Assembly: GCF_024170165.1 (NCBI RefSeq)
Contig: NZ_JALJXP010000017.1
Coordinates: 1-64,000, forward strand
Source of the DNA: Pseudomonas nitroreducens
GTDB lineage: Bacteria > Pseudomonadota > Gammaproteobacteria > Pseudomonadales > Pseudomonadaceae
Reading direction: 5' to 3'
Length of the DNA stretch: 64,000 nucleotides
Within the stretch, counting starts at the first letter, position 1. Every line of letters starts with the position of its first letter. The notes beneath the pieces were generated by a model. That model searched no databases. It saw nothing but the letters and a program-made list of their open reading frames with translations, and was not told the DNA's origin. This document shows positions 7,888-19,862 of the stretch, in pieces. The translations under genes and the position numbers were made by a program.

Positions 7888-8814
7888 ATGAAAGCGCCCC
7901 GCGTTACCCTGGATCAGTGGAGAACCCTGCAGGCCGTGGTCGACCACGGCGGCTTCGCCCAGGCGGCTGAAGCCCTGCACCGTTCGCAGTCGTCGATCAG
8001 CTACACCGTGGCGCGCATGCAGGAGCAGCTCGGTGTGCCGCTGCTGCGCATCGACGGACGCAAGGCCGTGCTCACCGAAGCCGGCGAAGTTCTGCTGCGC
8101 CGCTCGCGGCAACTGGTGAAGTCCGCCGGCCAGCTGGAAGAGCTGGCCCACCATATGGAACAAGGTTGGGAACCGGAAGTGCGGCTGGTCGTCGACGCCG
8201 CCTACCCCACCGTGCGCCTGGTGCGCTCGCTGTCGGCCTTCATGCCGCAGAGCCGCGGCTGCCGCGTGCTGCTGCGCGAAGAAGTGCTGTCGGGCGTGGA
8301 GGAGGCGCTGGTACAGGGTCATGCGGACCTCGCCATCAGCGGCCTGAACATTCCCGGCCACCTGGGCGCCGACCTGTCCATCGTCGACTTCGTCGCCGTC
8401 GCCCACCCCGATCATCCGCTGCATCGCCTGCAACGCGAGGTCACCCACCAGGACCTGGAAACCCAGATGCAGGTGGTGATCCGTGACTCCGGCCGCCTGC
8501 AGCCACGCGACGTCGGCTGGCTCGGCGCCGAGCAGCGCTGGACCGTCGGCAGCCTCGCCACCGCCGCCACCTTCGTCAGCAACGGCCTGGGCTTCGCCTG
8601 GCTGCCGCGGCACATGATCGAGCGCGAACTACGCGACGGCCAGCTCAAGCCGCTGTCGATGAAACAGGGCGGCGTGCGCGAGAGCCGCTTCTATCTTTAC
8701 CCGAACAAGGAAAAGCCCCTGGGCCCGGCCACGCAGATCCTCGTGGAGCTGCTGACCACCTTCGCCAACGTGCCCCTCGACGCCCATTTCGCCGCCCCGG
8801 AAAGCCCGGCCTGA
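7888..8814 (+). CDS. LysR-type transcriptional regulator
   Basis: 308 residues. An N-terminal winged helix-turn-helix (LDQWRTLQAVVDHGGFAQAA, then SQSSISYTVARMQEQLGVPL) is followed by the periplasmic-binding-like effector domain (about 90-295). ATG at 7888 follows AAGAGGA; a 29-residue longer frame has no support. It begins a plus-strand series with an alpha/beta hydrolase (31-base gap) and a cyclophilin. The same four genes follow an azoreductase in P. aeruginosa, so the regulator may act on azoR or the small secreted gene; the sequence does not identify the inducer. Confidence 0.9.
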   Translation: MKAPRVTLDQWRTLQAVVDHGGFAQAAEALHRSQSSISYTVARMQEQLGVPLLRIDGRKAVLTEAGEVLLRRSRQLVKSAGQLEELAHHMEQGWEPEVRLVVDAAYPTVRLVRSLSAFMPQSRGCRVLLREEVLSGVEEALVQGHADLAISGLNIPGHLGADLSIVDFVAVAHPDHPLHRLQREVTHQDLETQMQVVIRDSGRLQPRDVGWLGAEQRWTVGSLATAATFVSNGLGFAWLPRHMIERELRDGQLKPLSMKQGGVRESRFYLYPNKEKPLGPATQILVELLTTFANVPLDAHFAAPESPA

Positions 8815-8845
8815 AGCCACAGGCCGCACGAACAAGGAGCCCGCC

Positions 8846-9637
8846 ATGCCGTTCTTCGACCACTCGGGTCACCGCCTGCACTACGAGGAAAGCGGATTCG
8901 GCACGCCGGTGCTGCTGGTGCACGGGCTCGGCTCCAGCACCCGCGACTGGGAATACCAGGTGCCGGAGCTGGAGAAACATCATCGGGTGATCACCCTCGA
9001 CGTGCGTGGCCACGGCCAGTCGGACAAACCGCGCCAGCGCTACAGCATCGCCACCTTCGCCGAGGACGTGATCGCCCTGCTCGACCACCTGAGCCTGGGC
9101 CGCGTGCACCTGGTGGGCATCAGCATGGGCGGCATGATCGGCTTCGAGCTGGCCACCCGTTGGCCGGAGCGGCTGAACAGCCTGACCATCGTCAACAGCG
9201 CGCCGGAAGTGAAACCGCGCAGCCTGCGCGAATACCTGGAAGTGGCGCGCCGACTGTTCCTCGCCCACGTATTGGGCCTGGACACCGTGGGCAAGGCACT
9301 GGGCAGGATGCTGTTCCCCAAGCCCGAACAGAGCGACCTGCGCCACAAGATCCAGCAACGCTGGCCGCAGAACGACAAGCGCGCCTACCTCTCCAGCCTG
9401 CACGCCATCATCGGCTGGGGTGTGCAGGAACGCCTGGCGCGCATAACCTGTCCAACCCTGGTGATCAGCGCCGACCGCGACTACACCCCGGTCTCGCTCA
9501 AGCAGGCCTACGTCGGGCGCATGCCCAACGCGCGCCTGGTGGTGATCGAGGACTCGCGCCACGCGACGCCGCTGGACCAGCCGGAAAGATTCAATTCCAC
9601 CCTGATCGATTTCCTCGATCAGGTCGACCATCCCTAG
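8846..9637 (+). CDS. Alpha/beta-fold hydrolase
   Basis: 263 residues. HGLGSS oxyanion loop (26-31), the nucleophile elbow GISMGG with Ser93, an acid in SADRD (Asp210 or Asp212) and His239 in SRHATP give a complete catalytic triad. The fold resembles BioH/PcaD-like esterases, and no substrate can be assigned. AAGGAG precedes the ATG. It is 22 bases upstream of the cyclophilin gene and probably co-transcribed with it. Confidence 0.88.
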   Translation: MPFFDHSGHRLHYEESGFGTPVLLVHGLGSSTRDWEYQVPELEKHHRVITLDVRGHGQSDKPRQRYSIATFAEDVIALLDHLSLGRVHLVGISMGGMIGFELATRWPERLNSLTIVNSAPEVKPRSLREYLEVARRLFLAHVLGLDTVGKALGRMLFPKPEQSDLRHKIQQRWPQNDKRAYLSSLHAIIGWGVQERLARITCPTLVISADRDYTPVSLKQAYVGRMPNARLVVIEDSRHATPLDQPERFNSTLIDFLDQVDHP

Positions 9638-9659
9638 AACCTCAGGAAACATCCGCCAA

Positions 9660-10226
9660 ATGACCCTGTTCAAACGCTTCCTGCTCGCTGCCTGCTCCCT
9701 GGTCCTGGCCGGCTCGGCATTCGCCGCCGACGCCAACAAGCCGCACGTCCTGCTGTCCACCACCTCGGGCGAAATCGAAATCGAGCTGTACGCCGACAAG
9801 GCACCGATTTCCGTGAAGAACTACCTGTCCTACGTCGACAGTGGCTTCTACAACGGAACCATCTTCCACCGCGTCATCCCCAACTTCATGATCCAGGGCG
9901 GCGGCTTCACCGAAGCCATGAAGGAGAAGGACACCCAGGCGCCGATCAAGAACGAGGCCGACAACGGCCTGCTCAACGAGCGCGGCACCCTGGCCATGGC
10001 GCGCACCAGCGACGTCAACTCCGCCACCAGCCAGTTCTTCATCAACCTGACCGGCAACGACTTCCTCAACCACGGCTCCCGCGACTTCGGCTACGCCGTG
10101 TTCGGCAAGGTCGTGCGCGGCATGGGCGTGGTCGACCAGATCGCCGGCGTGAAGACCGGCAACAAGGGCATGTTCCAGGACGTACCGACCACCCCGGTGG
10201 TCATCCTCTCCGCCAAGCGTCTGTGA
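9660..10226 (+). CDS. ppiA: Periplasmic peptidyl-prolyl cis-trans isomerase (cyclophilin type)
   Basis: 188 residues: a Sec signal peptide (to about 22, AFAAD) and a full cyclophilin domain with [13 protein letters not shown], the [18 protein letters not shown] core and [12 protein letters not shown]. It catalyses proline isomerisation during periplasmic protein folding. The active-site Arg-Phe-Met-Gln set is present ([11 protein letters not shown]). It follows the hydrolase gene by 22 bases with an AGGAAA ribosome binding site and is followed by a hairpin. Confidence 0.93.
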   Translation: MTLFKRFLLAACSLVLAGSAFAADANKPHVLLSTTSGEIEIELYADKAPISVKNYLSYVDSGFYNGTIFHRVIPNFMIQGGGFTEAMKEKDTQAPIKNEADNGLLNERGTLAMARTSDVNSATSQFFINLTGNDFLNHGSRDFGYAVFGKVVRGMGVVDQIAGVKTGNKGMFQDVPTTPVVILSAKRL

Positions 10227-10260
10227 TTCTGCGCAGACACGGCTGACGGAGGCCATTCAA

Positions 10261-10283
10261 GGCGAGCCCGGGACGGGCTCGCC
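10261..10283 (+). terminator. GC-rich hairpin after ppiA
   Basis: A perfect 9-bp inverted repeat GGCGAGCCC / GGGCTCGCC with a 5-base loop. No T-run follows, so it may be an attenuating or mRNA-stabilising hairpin rather than a full terminator before the ABC transporter gene. Confidence 0.5.
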
Positions 10284-10303
10284 GACACAACCCGAGAGCC
10301 ATC

Positions 10304-12136
<1,833 letters not shown>

Positions 12137-12142
12137 GCGCGT

Positions 12143-12174
12143 CCGCTGCACAACCATTCGCGGTTGTGCAGCGG
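12143..12174 (+). terminator. Hairpin after ABC transporter gene
   Basis: A long perfect stem CCGCTGCACAACC / GGTTGTGCAGCGG with a 6-base loop, starting seven bases after the stop codon. No T-run, so it is terminator-like or stabilises the 3' end. Confidence 0.55.
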
Positions 12175-12182
12175 AGCCACCC

Positions 12183-12212
12183 TGCAGGAGCGGGCCATGC
12201 CCGCGATCGCGC
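12183..12212 (+). repeat. REP element (single)
   Basis: TGCAGGAGCGGGCCATGCCC then GCGATCGCG: the conserved Pseudomonas REP head 'GTAGGAGCG' with one change, followed by the palindromic GGGC-cat-GCCC stem. Confidence 0.75.
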
Positions 12213-12255
12213 CCATATGGCGCTACTACAGCGTGCGCAACGGCATCCCTTACCT

Positions 12256-12333
12256 GTAGGAGCGAGCTTGCTCGCGAACAACCCGAGCATCAGCGCCGCC
12301 GGGAGGTCCATTCGCGAGCAGGCTCGCTCCTAC
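12256..12333. repeat. Inverted pair of REP elements (BIME-like)
   Basis: GTAGGAGCGAGCTTGCTCGC (12256 onward) is mirrored by GCGAGCAGGCTCGCTCCTAC (ending 12333), separated by about 30 bases. Each copy has the GTAGGAGCG head and an internal GCGAGC stem. It lies between the ABC transporter and eda terminators, a usual place for REP doublets, which are spread by RAYT transposases encoded elsewhere in the genome. Confidence 0.88.
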
Positions 12334-12363
12334 GAAGAGCAGACCGACCAATCCACCGCCCAT

Positions 12364-12389
12364 AAAAAAGCCCGGCATAAAGCCGGGCA
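12364..12389 (-). terminator. Terminator of the zwf-pgl-eda operon
   Basis: On the minus strand GCCCGGC-tttat-GCCGGGC is followed by TTTTTT, starting about 20 bases after the eda stop. Confidence 0.9.
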
Positions 12390-12407
12390 TGTCCAGATCA
12401 GGACAGC

Positions 12408-13055
12408 TCAGTGTGTATCCAGTAGCGCCAGCGCCTCGCGGCTCAGGCGCTCGACCGTGGCCCAGTCGCCGCTGTCGATGGCGGCCTTGGGCAGCATCCA
12501 GCTGCCGCCCACGCACATCACGTTGGCCAGCCGGTAATAGTCATTGAGGTTGTCCGGACCGACGCCGCCGGTGGGGCAGAAACGCACCTCCGGGAACGGC
12601 CCGCCGAATGCCTTGAGCGCCTCCACGCCACCACAGACCTTCGCCGGGAACAGCTTGAAGCGGCGCAGGCCATAGCGGTACGCCGTCATGATTTCCGAAG
12701 CGGTGGCTACGCCGGGCAACAGCGGTATCGGCCGTGTCACCGCGTACTGCAGCAGCTCGTCGGTGCAGCCGGGGGTGACGATGAACTTCGCCCCCGCCTC
12801 TTCCGCCTGGGCGAAGGTCTCCGGATCGAGCACGGTGCCGGCGCCGACGATCAGCTCCGGGCGCTGCTCGCTCAGTTGGCGAATCGCAGTGAGGCCCAGC
12901 GACGTCCGCAAGGTCACTTCCAGAACGGTGATGCCGCCGGCTGCCAGAGCATCCGCCATGGGCAGGATGTCCGCCTCGCGGTCGATGGTGATCACCGGCA
13001 GGATGCGTGCACGCTGCGCGAGGGCATCGATCTGCTGGATGTGTTGTTCAGACAT
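12408..13055 (-). CDS. eda: 2-keto-3-deoxy-6-phosphogluconate aldolase
   Basis: 215 residues, class I aldolase barrel. Glu46 in LEVTLRT (proton relay), GAGTV (71-75) and the Schiff-base Lys134 in KLFPAK are all present. It splits KDPG to pyruvate and glyceraldehyde 3-phosphate, the last step of the Entner-Doudoroff pathway. The start is ATG 13055 with GGAG eight bases upstream; a much longer frame overlapping pgl is not the family N-terminus. Last gene of the zwf-pgl-eda operon, 17 bases after pgl. Confidence 0.96.
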   Translation of the reverse strand: MSEQHIQQIDALAQRARILPVITIDREADILPMADALAAGGITVLEVTLRTSLGLTAIRQLSEQRPELIVGAGTVLDPETFAQAEEAGAKFIVTPGCTDELLQYAVTRPIPLLPGVATASEIMTAYRYGLRRFKLFPAKVCGGVEALKAFGGPFPEVRFCPTGGVGPDNLNDYYRLANVMCVGGSWMLPKAAIDSGDWATVERLSREALALLDTH

Positions 13056-13072
13056 TGCGGTAACTCCGTGCC

Positions 13073-13775
13073 TCAGGGGCACCAGTGGATCGAAAGAGGC
13101 GAACGCAGGAACGCATTGATCGGCATGCGCTGGTCGTCGTTGTCGCTGAGTGCCTGGCTCAGGGTGGCGAGCTTGGACTCGCCCTGGATGGCCAGGATCT
13201 GCACCCGCGCCCCCTGCAGCAAGGCGCGGGTCAGGGTCAGGCGCTGGTGCGGCACGGTCGGTGCCCACATCGGCAGGCAACGGCGCGTGCCAGCCGGGTC
13301 GAGCGCCTCGACCAGGTTCGCGCTGCCGGGGAACAACGAAGCCGTGTGGCCGTCGTCGCCCATGCCCAGCACCAGCACATCGATGGGCAGTATCAGCTCA
13401 TGCAGGTAACGGTCAGCCTTGTCGGCCGCCTCTTCCAGGCTGGTCGCCTGCTGGTAGAGGCCGATGAACTGCGCCTTGGCCGCCGCGCCCTTGAGCAGGT
13501 GGCGACGCAGCAGGCCGGCATTGCTGTCGGGGTGCGACTCGGGCACCCAGCGTTCGTCGGCCAGGCTGACGGCCACTTTCGACCAGTCCAGCACCGCGCC
13601 ACTCAGGGCTTCGAGGAAAGCCACCGGGCTGCGCCCGCCGGAGACCACCAGCAGCGCGCGGCCGCGTTCGATCAAGGCCTCGCGTAGCACGTCGGCCACC
13701 GCTTCGGCGAGGCCGCGAGCCTGCTCGGCGGCGTTGTTCCAGGTCTTCCAGGCCATGCCTTCAGCCAGTTGGGGT

Positions 13776-13789
<14 letters not shown>
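13073..13789 (-). CDS. pgl: 6-phosphogluconolactonase
   Basis: 238 residues, DevB/NagB-like family. VSGGRSP (about 49-55), LADERWVP and [13 protein letters not shown] are the standard substrate-binding motifs. It hydrolyses 6-phosphogluconolactone to 6-phosphogluconate between Zwf and the dehydratase. The ATG overlaps the 3' end of zwf by 14 bases, so it is translationally coupled. Confidence 0.95.
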
Positions 13790-15245
<1,456 letters not shown>

Positions 15246-15302
15246 TTGTTGTTACCAACCAAATTTTGGACGATAGTTAGCCTTCTACGCCGGCATTAAG
15301 AC

Positions 15303-15330
15303 AAATATGTAGTAATTAAACAACATATTT
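15303..15330. promoter_or_regulatory. Candidate HexR operator between zwf and hexR
   Basis: A 28-base imperfect palindrome with perfect 8-bp outer arms AAATATGT / ACATATTT and a TGTaGT...ACaACA core. Only 4 of 14 pairs mismatch. Its A+T-rich composition stands out from the surroundings. HexR is known to bind between these genes in Pseudomonas and releases DNA on binding KDPG; the assignment to this palindrome is inference. Confidence 0.65.
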
Positions 15331-15430
15331 TTGCCGCTTCGCGCCACAGTTGGTCGACTGCCGGCCTGACGTTAGGATAGCGCCGCTGACCGTAGCCAAC
15401 CGGTCAACCGTCGATTGCCAAGGAGCACGG

Positions 15431-16288
15431 ATGAAAAACCTGCTGGAGCAGATCCAGAGCCGTCTGGAAGAGCTGAACAAGGCCGAGCGCAAGGTCGCCG
15501 AGGTGATCCTGCGCGACCCGCAGCAGGCCACGCGTTTCAGCATCGCCGCGCTGGCCCAGGCGTCCAGCGTCAGCGAGCCGACGGTGAACCGCTTCTGCCG
15601 CTCCTTCGGCATGAGCGGCTACCCGGAGCTGAAGATCCAGCTGGCCCAGAGCCTGGCCAGCGGCGCGGCCTTCGTGACCCAGGCGGTAGCCGCCGACGAC
15701 GGCCCCGAGGCCTACACGCGGAAGATCTTCAGCAGCACCATCGCCTCGCTGGACAGCGCCCACAAGGTGCTCGACCCGAAACTGATCGACCGCGCCGTGG
15801 ACCTGCTGATCCAGGCCCGGCAGATCCACTTCTTCGGCCTCGGCGCATCCAGTTCGGTGGCGCTGGACGCGCAGCACAAGTTCTTCCGCTTCAACCTGGC
15901 GGTATCGGCGCAGAGCGATGTGCTGATGCAGCGGATGCTCGCTTCGGTGGCGCACACCGGCGACCTGTTCGTGGTGATCTCCTACACCGGGCGCACCCGC
16001 GAGCTGGTGGACGTGGCGCACCTGGCGCGGCAGAACGGCGCCTCGGTGCTCGGCCTCACCGCCGCCGACTCGCCGCTGGCCCGCGCCAGCACCTTGAGCC
16101 TGGACATCCCGCTGCCCGAGGACACCGACATCTATATGCCGATGACTTCGCGGATCATCCAGCTCACCGTGCTCGACGTGCTCGCCACTGGCGTGACCCT
16201 GCGCCGCGGCGTGGACTTCCAGCCGCATCTGCGCAAGATCAAGGAGAGCCTGGTGCCGACACGCTACCAGCTCGACGAGGAAGGCTGA
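15431..16288 (+). CDS. hexR: Glucose-metabolism repressor HexR (RpiR family)
   Basis: 285 residues. An N-terminal RpiR helix-turn-helix (about 20-60, [20 protein letters not shown]) is followed by a SIS sugar-phosphate isomerase fold (about 120-260; [18 protein letters not shown]). HexR represses zwf, eda, gap-1 and glk-type genes and responds to KDPG. The start is ATG 15431 with AAGGAGCACGG upstream; a 27-residue longer frame runs through the operator region and is rejected. Divergent from zwf as in other pseudomonads. Confidence 0.95.
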   Translation: MKNLLEQIQSRLEELNKAERKVAEVILRDPQQATRFSIAALAQASSVSEPTVNRFCRSFGMSGYPELKIQLAQSLASGAAFVTQAVAADDGPEAYTRKIFSSTIASLDSAHKVLDPKLIDRAVDLLIQARQIHFFGLGASSSVALDAQHKFFRFNLAVSAQSDVLMQRMLASVAHTGDLFVVISYTGRTRELVDVAHLARQNGASVLGLTAADSPLARASTLSLDIPLPEDTDIYMPMTSRIIQLTVLDVLATGVTLRRGVDFQPHLRKIKESLVPTRYQLDEEG

Positions 16289-16398
16289 GGGAAATACAGC
16301 TTTCGCAGGAGCGCCCCTGGCGCCAGAGCAAGCCTGCAGGCGCGCGCCCACAGGCTTCTCTGAAAGGCGGCGCGCTCTGCAGGAAAGACTCCACGCCG

Positions 16399-16938
16399 TC
16401 AGTCATCCGCGCCCGGATCGAGCCCCGGGAACAGCACCTCGGTAAAACCGAACTTACTGAAATCAGTGATTCGCGACGGGTACAGACGGCCGATCAGGTG
16501 GTCGCACTCGTGCTGCACCACGCGGGCGTGGAAGCCCTCCACCGTACGGTCGATGGGCTGCCCCTGCGGGTCGAGCCCCTGGTAGCGAATGCTCCGGTAG
16601 CGGTTCACCACACCCCGCAGCCCCGGCACCGACAGGCAGCCTTCCCAGCCCTCCTCCAGCTCGTCACCGATGGGTGTGATCAGCGGGTTGAGCAGGATGG
16701 TCGGCGGCACCGCTGGCGCATCCGGATAGCGCTCGCTGCGCTCGAACCCGAAAATCACCAACTGCAGGTCGACGCCTATTTGCGGCGCAGCCAGGCCGAC
16801 GCCGCCGACGTGGTGCATGGTCTCGAACATGTCATCGATCAGTTGCTGCAGCTCGGCGCTGCCGATCATCGACTCGGGCACCGGTGGGGCGATGCGCAGC
16901 AGGCGCTCGTCGCCCATCTTGAGAATCTCGCGGATCAT
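16399..16938 (-). CDS. def: Peptide deformylase
   Basis: 179 residues. All three motifs are intact: [10 protein letters not shown] (46-55), EGCLS (99-103, Cys101 metal ligand) and HECDH (143-147, two His ligands and Glu144 catalytic). It removes the formyl group from nascent proteins. The start [14 protein letters not shown] is chosen over a 51-residue upstream extension of non-family sequence; GAGG precedes it. It is not next to fmt, so this is probably the second, paralogous deformylase of the genome. It is convergent with hexR; the 110-base gap holds only GC-rich, imperfect hairpins. Confidence 0.93.
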   Translation of the reverse strand: MIREILKMGDERLLRIAPPVPESMIGSAELQQLIDDMFETMHHVGGVGLAAPQIGVDLQLVIFGFERSERYPDAPAVPPTILLNPLITPIGDELEEGWEGCLSVPGLRGVVNRYRSIRYQGLDPQGQPIDRTVEGFHARVVQHECDHLIGRLYPSRITDFSKFGFTEVLFPGLDPGADD

Positions 16939-17177
16939 CTCGGCCTCGCTCGCCGTTGCGTGAAAGCGGCATGCTTCCAATGAGAGCTGCATCCTCGGCC
17001 CCTGCAACCGGTCTGGCAAGCCCGCGACCGCCGGGCAGCACCCCGGAGCCGGCAGCGCCGCGGTGGTAGACTGATCTGCGACGACAACCATCGAACGACG
17101 GATATTTGCCGAATTTCACGGCAGATGGCGGTCGAACCCTGGGGGGAACTTTCATTCCGAGGGGCATGAGGTTCGTC

Positions 17178-17732
17178 ATGAACAGGCATTACTACATCAG
17201 CGACAACCTGGACGATCTGGAGCAGGTCGAGCAGGAACTCAGCGAAAGCGGCATCGGCATCGAACAGATGCATGTGCTCAGCGACAGCGACGCGGAACTG
17301 CAGGAGCACCGCCTCCACGAAGTGCCCTCGATGATGAAGAAGGACGTGGTGCACTGGGGCAAGATCGGCCTGATGATCGGTGCCGCGCTGGCCGTGCTGG
17401 TACTGGTGGTCGGCTACCTGAGCGGCTGGACGCAGACGGCGGCCGGCTGGATTCCGGTGGTCTTCCTCGCCGCGGTGCTGCTGGGCTTCAGCCTGTGGGA
17501 AAGCAGCTTCTTCGGCCTGCAGCGTCCCAGCGGCGAGGTGCGCCGCTTCCAGGACAACCTGCAGGAAGGCCGCCACGTGTTCTTCGTCGATGTGAAACCC
17601 GACCAGGAGCCGGTGCTGGACATGGTGGTGCGCCATCATCCGCGCCTGGAGATCGCCGGCTTCGGCAGCGCCATGCCGGCCTGGTGGCTTTCCATGGAGC
17701 AGGCCTGGAACCGCTTCCGCCACATGATGTGA
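17178..17732 (+). CDS. Conserved membrane protein of unknown function
   Basis: 184 residues. A cytoplasmic N-terminal domain of about 60 residues (YYISDNLDDLEQVEQELSES) is followed by two membrane segments (about 63-82 and 91-112) and a C-terminal soluble domain ending in an aromatic stretch. The N-terminal part vaguely resembles stress-protein modules that sit ahead of two-helix membrane anchors, but I cannot name it. ATG 17178 has GAGGT six bases upstream; M at 17166 is an alternative. Divergent from def. Confidence 0.7.
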   Translation: MNRHYYISDNLDDLEQVEQELSESGIGIEQMHVLSDSDAELQEHRLHEVPSMMKKDVVHWGKIGLMIGAALAVLVLVVGYLSGWTQTAAGWIPVVFLAAVLLGFSLWESSFFGLQRPSGEVRRFQDNLQEGRHVFFVDVKPDQEPVLDMVVRHHPRLEIAGFGSAMPAWWLSMEQAWNRFRHMM

Positions 17733-17878
17733 TGAGCCCCAGCCGCGCGCCGGCGGCTGCACGCTCCTTCTCCGCGCCCTTGCGGCTTGCGGCTTGCCAG
17801 CCGCGGGCCGCGTAAAGCCTCTTGGCATAACGAGAACGGCTTCCGTTCAGGAATCATTCAGAAACCGTTAGCCTGCTA

Positions 17879-17892
17879 TTGATTCATGTCAG
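17879..17892 (+). promoter_or_regulatory. Candidate ANR (FNR-type) box
   Basis: TTGAT-TCAT-GTCAG matches the consensus TTGAT-N4-ATCAA fully on the left and 3 of 5 on the right. A plausible -10 (AACTAT, 17917-17922) would place the centre about 43 bases before the transcription start, right for a class II activator site. It lies upstream of an ArcD-like gene; arcDABC of P. aeruginosa is ANR-controlled. Confidence 0.5.
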
Positions 17893-17908
17893 CCGAGTGC
17901 CTCCGGTC

Positions 17909-17930
17909 GAACTCGAAACTATTCGAGTTC
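17909..17930. promoter_or_regulatory. Perfect inverted repeat upstream of the ArcD-like gene
   Basis: GAACTCGAA-acta-TTCGAGTTC: 9-bp perfect arms with a 4-base loop, 24 bases before the start codon and overlapping the predicted -10/transcription start. Could be an operator or a 5'-leader hairpin. Confidence 0.5.
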
Positions 17931-17953
17931 CCCATTACTCAGGAGGCTGGGAC

Positions 17954-19384
17954 ATGTCTTCATCGCCCAACCAGAAACTCGGCCTGGCCGCACTCACCGC
18001 ACTGGTGGTCGGCTCCATGATCGGCGGCGGTATCTTCTCACTGCCGCAGACCGTCGCAAAAAGCGCCAGCCCCGGCGCCGTGCTGATCGGCTGGGCCATC
18101 AGCGGCATCGGCATGCTGATGCTCGCCTTCGTCTTCCAGAGCCTGTCCAACCGCAAGCCGGAACTGGACGCGGGCGTCTACGCCTACGCCAAGGCCGGCT
18201 TCGGCGACTACATCGGCTTCAACTCGGCCTGGGGCTACTGGATCAGTTCCATGCTCGGCAACGTCAGCTACTTCGTGCTGATCTTCAGCGCGCTGGGCTA
18301 CTTCTTCCCGGTATTCGGCGAGGGCAACACGCTCATCGCCTTCGCCTGCTCGTCCCTGCTGCTGTGGGGCCTGCACTTCCTGATCCTGCGCGGGATCAAG
18401 CAGGCGGCCTTCATCAACCAGGTCACCACGGTCGCCAAGGTGGTGCCCATCGTGCTGTTCATCCTGATCGGCCTGGTGGCGTTCGACATGGACCTGTTCA
18501 CCGCCGACTTCTGGGGCCACGGCCACATCGATTTCGACAGCGTGATGAGCCAGGTGCGCAACATGATGCTGATCACCGTCTGGGTGTTCATCGGCATCGA
18601 GGGTGCCAACCTGTATTCGGGTCATGCGAAGAAGCGCTCGGACGTCGGCACCGCCACGGTGATCGGCTTCGTCTCGGTGATGGCGCTGCTGGTGCTGGTG
18701 AACGTGCTGTCCATGGGCATGATGAACCAGGCGCAACTGGCCGGCCTGCCCAACCCGTCGATGGCCTACGTGCTGGAACACGTGGTGGGCCACTGGGGCG
18801 CGGTGCTGATCATCGCCGGCATGGTGGTCTCGCTGTTCGGCGCGCTGCTGGCGTGGATCCTGTTGAGCGCGGAGATCATGTTCGCCGCCGCGCAGGACCA
18901 CACCCTGCCGAAGTTCCTCGCCCGCGAGAGCGACAAGGATGTGCCGGTGAACGCGCTGTGGATGAGCAACATCACGGTGCAGGTGTTCCTGGTGGTGACC
19001 CTGTTCGCCGCCAGCACCTACACCAGCCTGGTGTACCTGGCTGCCTCCATGGCGCTGCTGCCCTACCTGTTCTCCGCCGGCTACGCCGTGCTGCTGAGCC
19101 TGCGTGGCGAAGGCTATGACGGCTTGCTGCGCGAGCGCCGCAAGGACCTGGTAATCGGCGCCATCGCCCTCATCTACAGCCTGTGGCTGGTGTACGCCGG
19201 CGGCATGGACCACCTGCTGCTCTCGGCGTTGCTCTACACCCCGGGCGTGGTGCTGTTCATCATGGCCAAGCGCGAGCGGGGCGAGCGCGTGTTCAGCAAG
19301 GCGGAATGGCTGATCTTCGCCATCCTGCTGGCCGCGACCCTGGCCGCCGGCTACGGTCTGTATGCGGGTCAGCTGAGCCTCTGA
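17954..19384 (+). CDS. ArcD-family arginine/ornithine antiporter
   Basis: 476 residues and about 12-13 membrane segments, APC superfamily. The N-terminal signature SMIGGGIFSLPQ (about 19-30) and the segments RKPELDAGVYAYAKAGFGDY and NMMLITVWVFIGIEGA closely follow P. aeruginosa ArcD. It exchanges a basic amino acid, normally arginine for ornithine, to supply the arginine deiminase pathway. No arcA/B/C genes are adjacent, so this is a stand-alone copy. AGGAGG lies seven bases before the ATG, the strongest ribosome binding site in the region. A candidate ANR box is upstream and a terminator follows. Confidence 0.85.
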   Translation: MSSSPNQKLGLAALTALVVGSMIGGGIFSLPQTVAKSASPGAVLIGWAISGIGMLMLAFVFQSLSNRKPELDAGVYAYAKAGFGDYIGFNSAWGYWISSMLGNVSYFVLIFSALGYFFPVFGEGNTLIAFACSSLLLWGLHFLILRGIKQAAFINQVTTVAKVVPIVLFILIGLVAFDMDLFTADFWGHGHIDFDSVMSQVRNMMLITVWVFIGIEGANLYSGHAKKRSDVGTATVIGFVSVMALLVLVNVLSMGMMNQAQLAGLPNPSMAYVLEHVVGHWGAVLIIAGMVVSLFGALLAWILLSAEIMFAAAQDHTLPKFLARESDKDVPVNALWMSNITVQVFLVVTLFAASTYTSLVYLAASMALLPYLFSAGYAVLLSLRGEGYDGLLRERRKDLVIGAIALIYSLWLVYAGGMDHLLLSALLYTPGVVLFIMAKRERGERVFSKAEWLIFAILLAATLAAGYGLYAGQLSL

Positions 19385-19398
19385 GGCTGACTCCCGAC

Positions 19399-19429
19399 GC
19401 CCGCGGTTCCAGCCGCGGGCTTTGGCTTT
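19399..19429 (+). terminator. Terminator after ArcD-like gene
   Basis: GCCCGCGG-ttcca-(g)CCGCGGGC followed by TTTGGCTTTT. Confidence 0.75.
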
Positions 19430-19443
19430 TCAAGGAGAAAAGA

Positions 19444-19857
19444 ATGACCACGCCCACCGAGGTCACCGTCCACTCCAGCGCGGGAATCGATCAACAGCAA
19501 TACCGCATCCGCCTGAGCTACAGCGTGGAGAACGCCGCCAGCCGCGATGCCCTGGTGAAGTTCGAACTGGACGGCGAGATCGACGGCCAGCCGTTCAAGG
19601 ACGGCTTCGACCTGCCCGGCGACCTCGCCTTCAATTTTGCCGGCAGCGCCACGCGCATCCTCCGCCGCCACGGCCTGCGGGTCTGCCGCGGGCCGGTGCT
19701 GCGCTTTCGCAGGGAACATGACCGGGTGTTCGACGACCTGCGTCGTCAGCTGAAAGCCGAACCGGGCACGCCGGTCGACCTGCAGCGCATGGGCTCGCTG
19801 GCCCCGGCCGAACCGCGTTGCGCGGTGGCCGAATCCATCGTCCGCGGGCGCGGCTGA
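19444..19857 (+). CDS. Conserved hypothetical protein
   Basis: 137 residues, soluble, no signal peptide. AAGGAGAAAAGA precedes the ATG. The sequence (RIRLSYSVENAASRDALVKFELDGEIDG) suggests a beta-rich N-terminal half and a basic C-terminal half; I do not recognise a family. It starts only 15 bases after the preceding terminator's T-run and converges on the cvfB-like gene with five bases between the stops. Confidence 0.65.
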   Translation: MTTPTEVTVHSSAGIDQQQYRIRLSYSVENAASRDALVKFELDGEIDGQPFKDGFDLPGDLAFNFAGSATRILRRHGLRVCRGPVLRFRREHDRVFDDLRRQLKAEPGTPVDLQRMGSLAPAEPRCAVAESIVRGRG

Positions 19858-19862
19858 ACCGG

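Noticed and set aside
12183-12341. CRISPR-like repeat array
   Set aside because: The repeats are palindromic REP elements in alternating orientation with irregular spacing, and no cas genes are present.
17147-17175. AlgU-like -35 (GAACTT at 17147-17152) ahead of the two-helix membrane protein
   Set aside because: No TCTGA-type -10 at the right spacing, and the transcript would start at or after the ribosome binding site.
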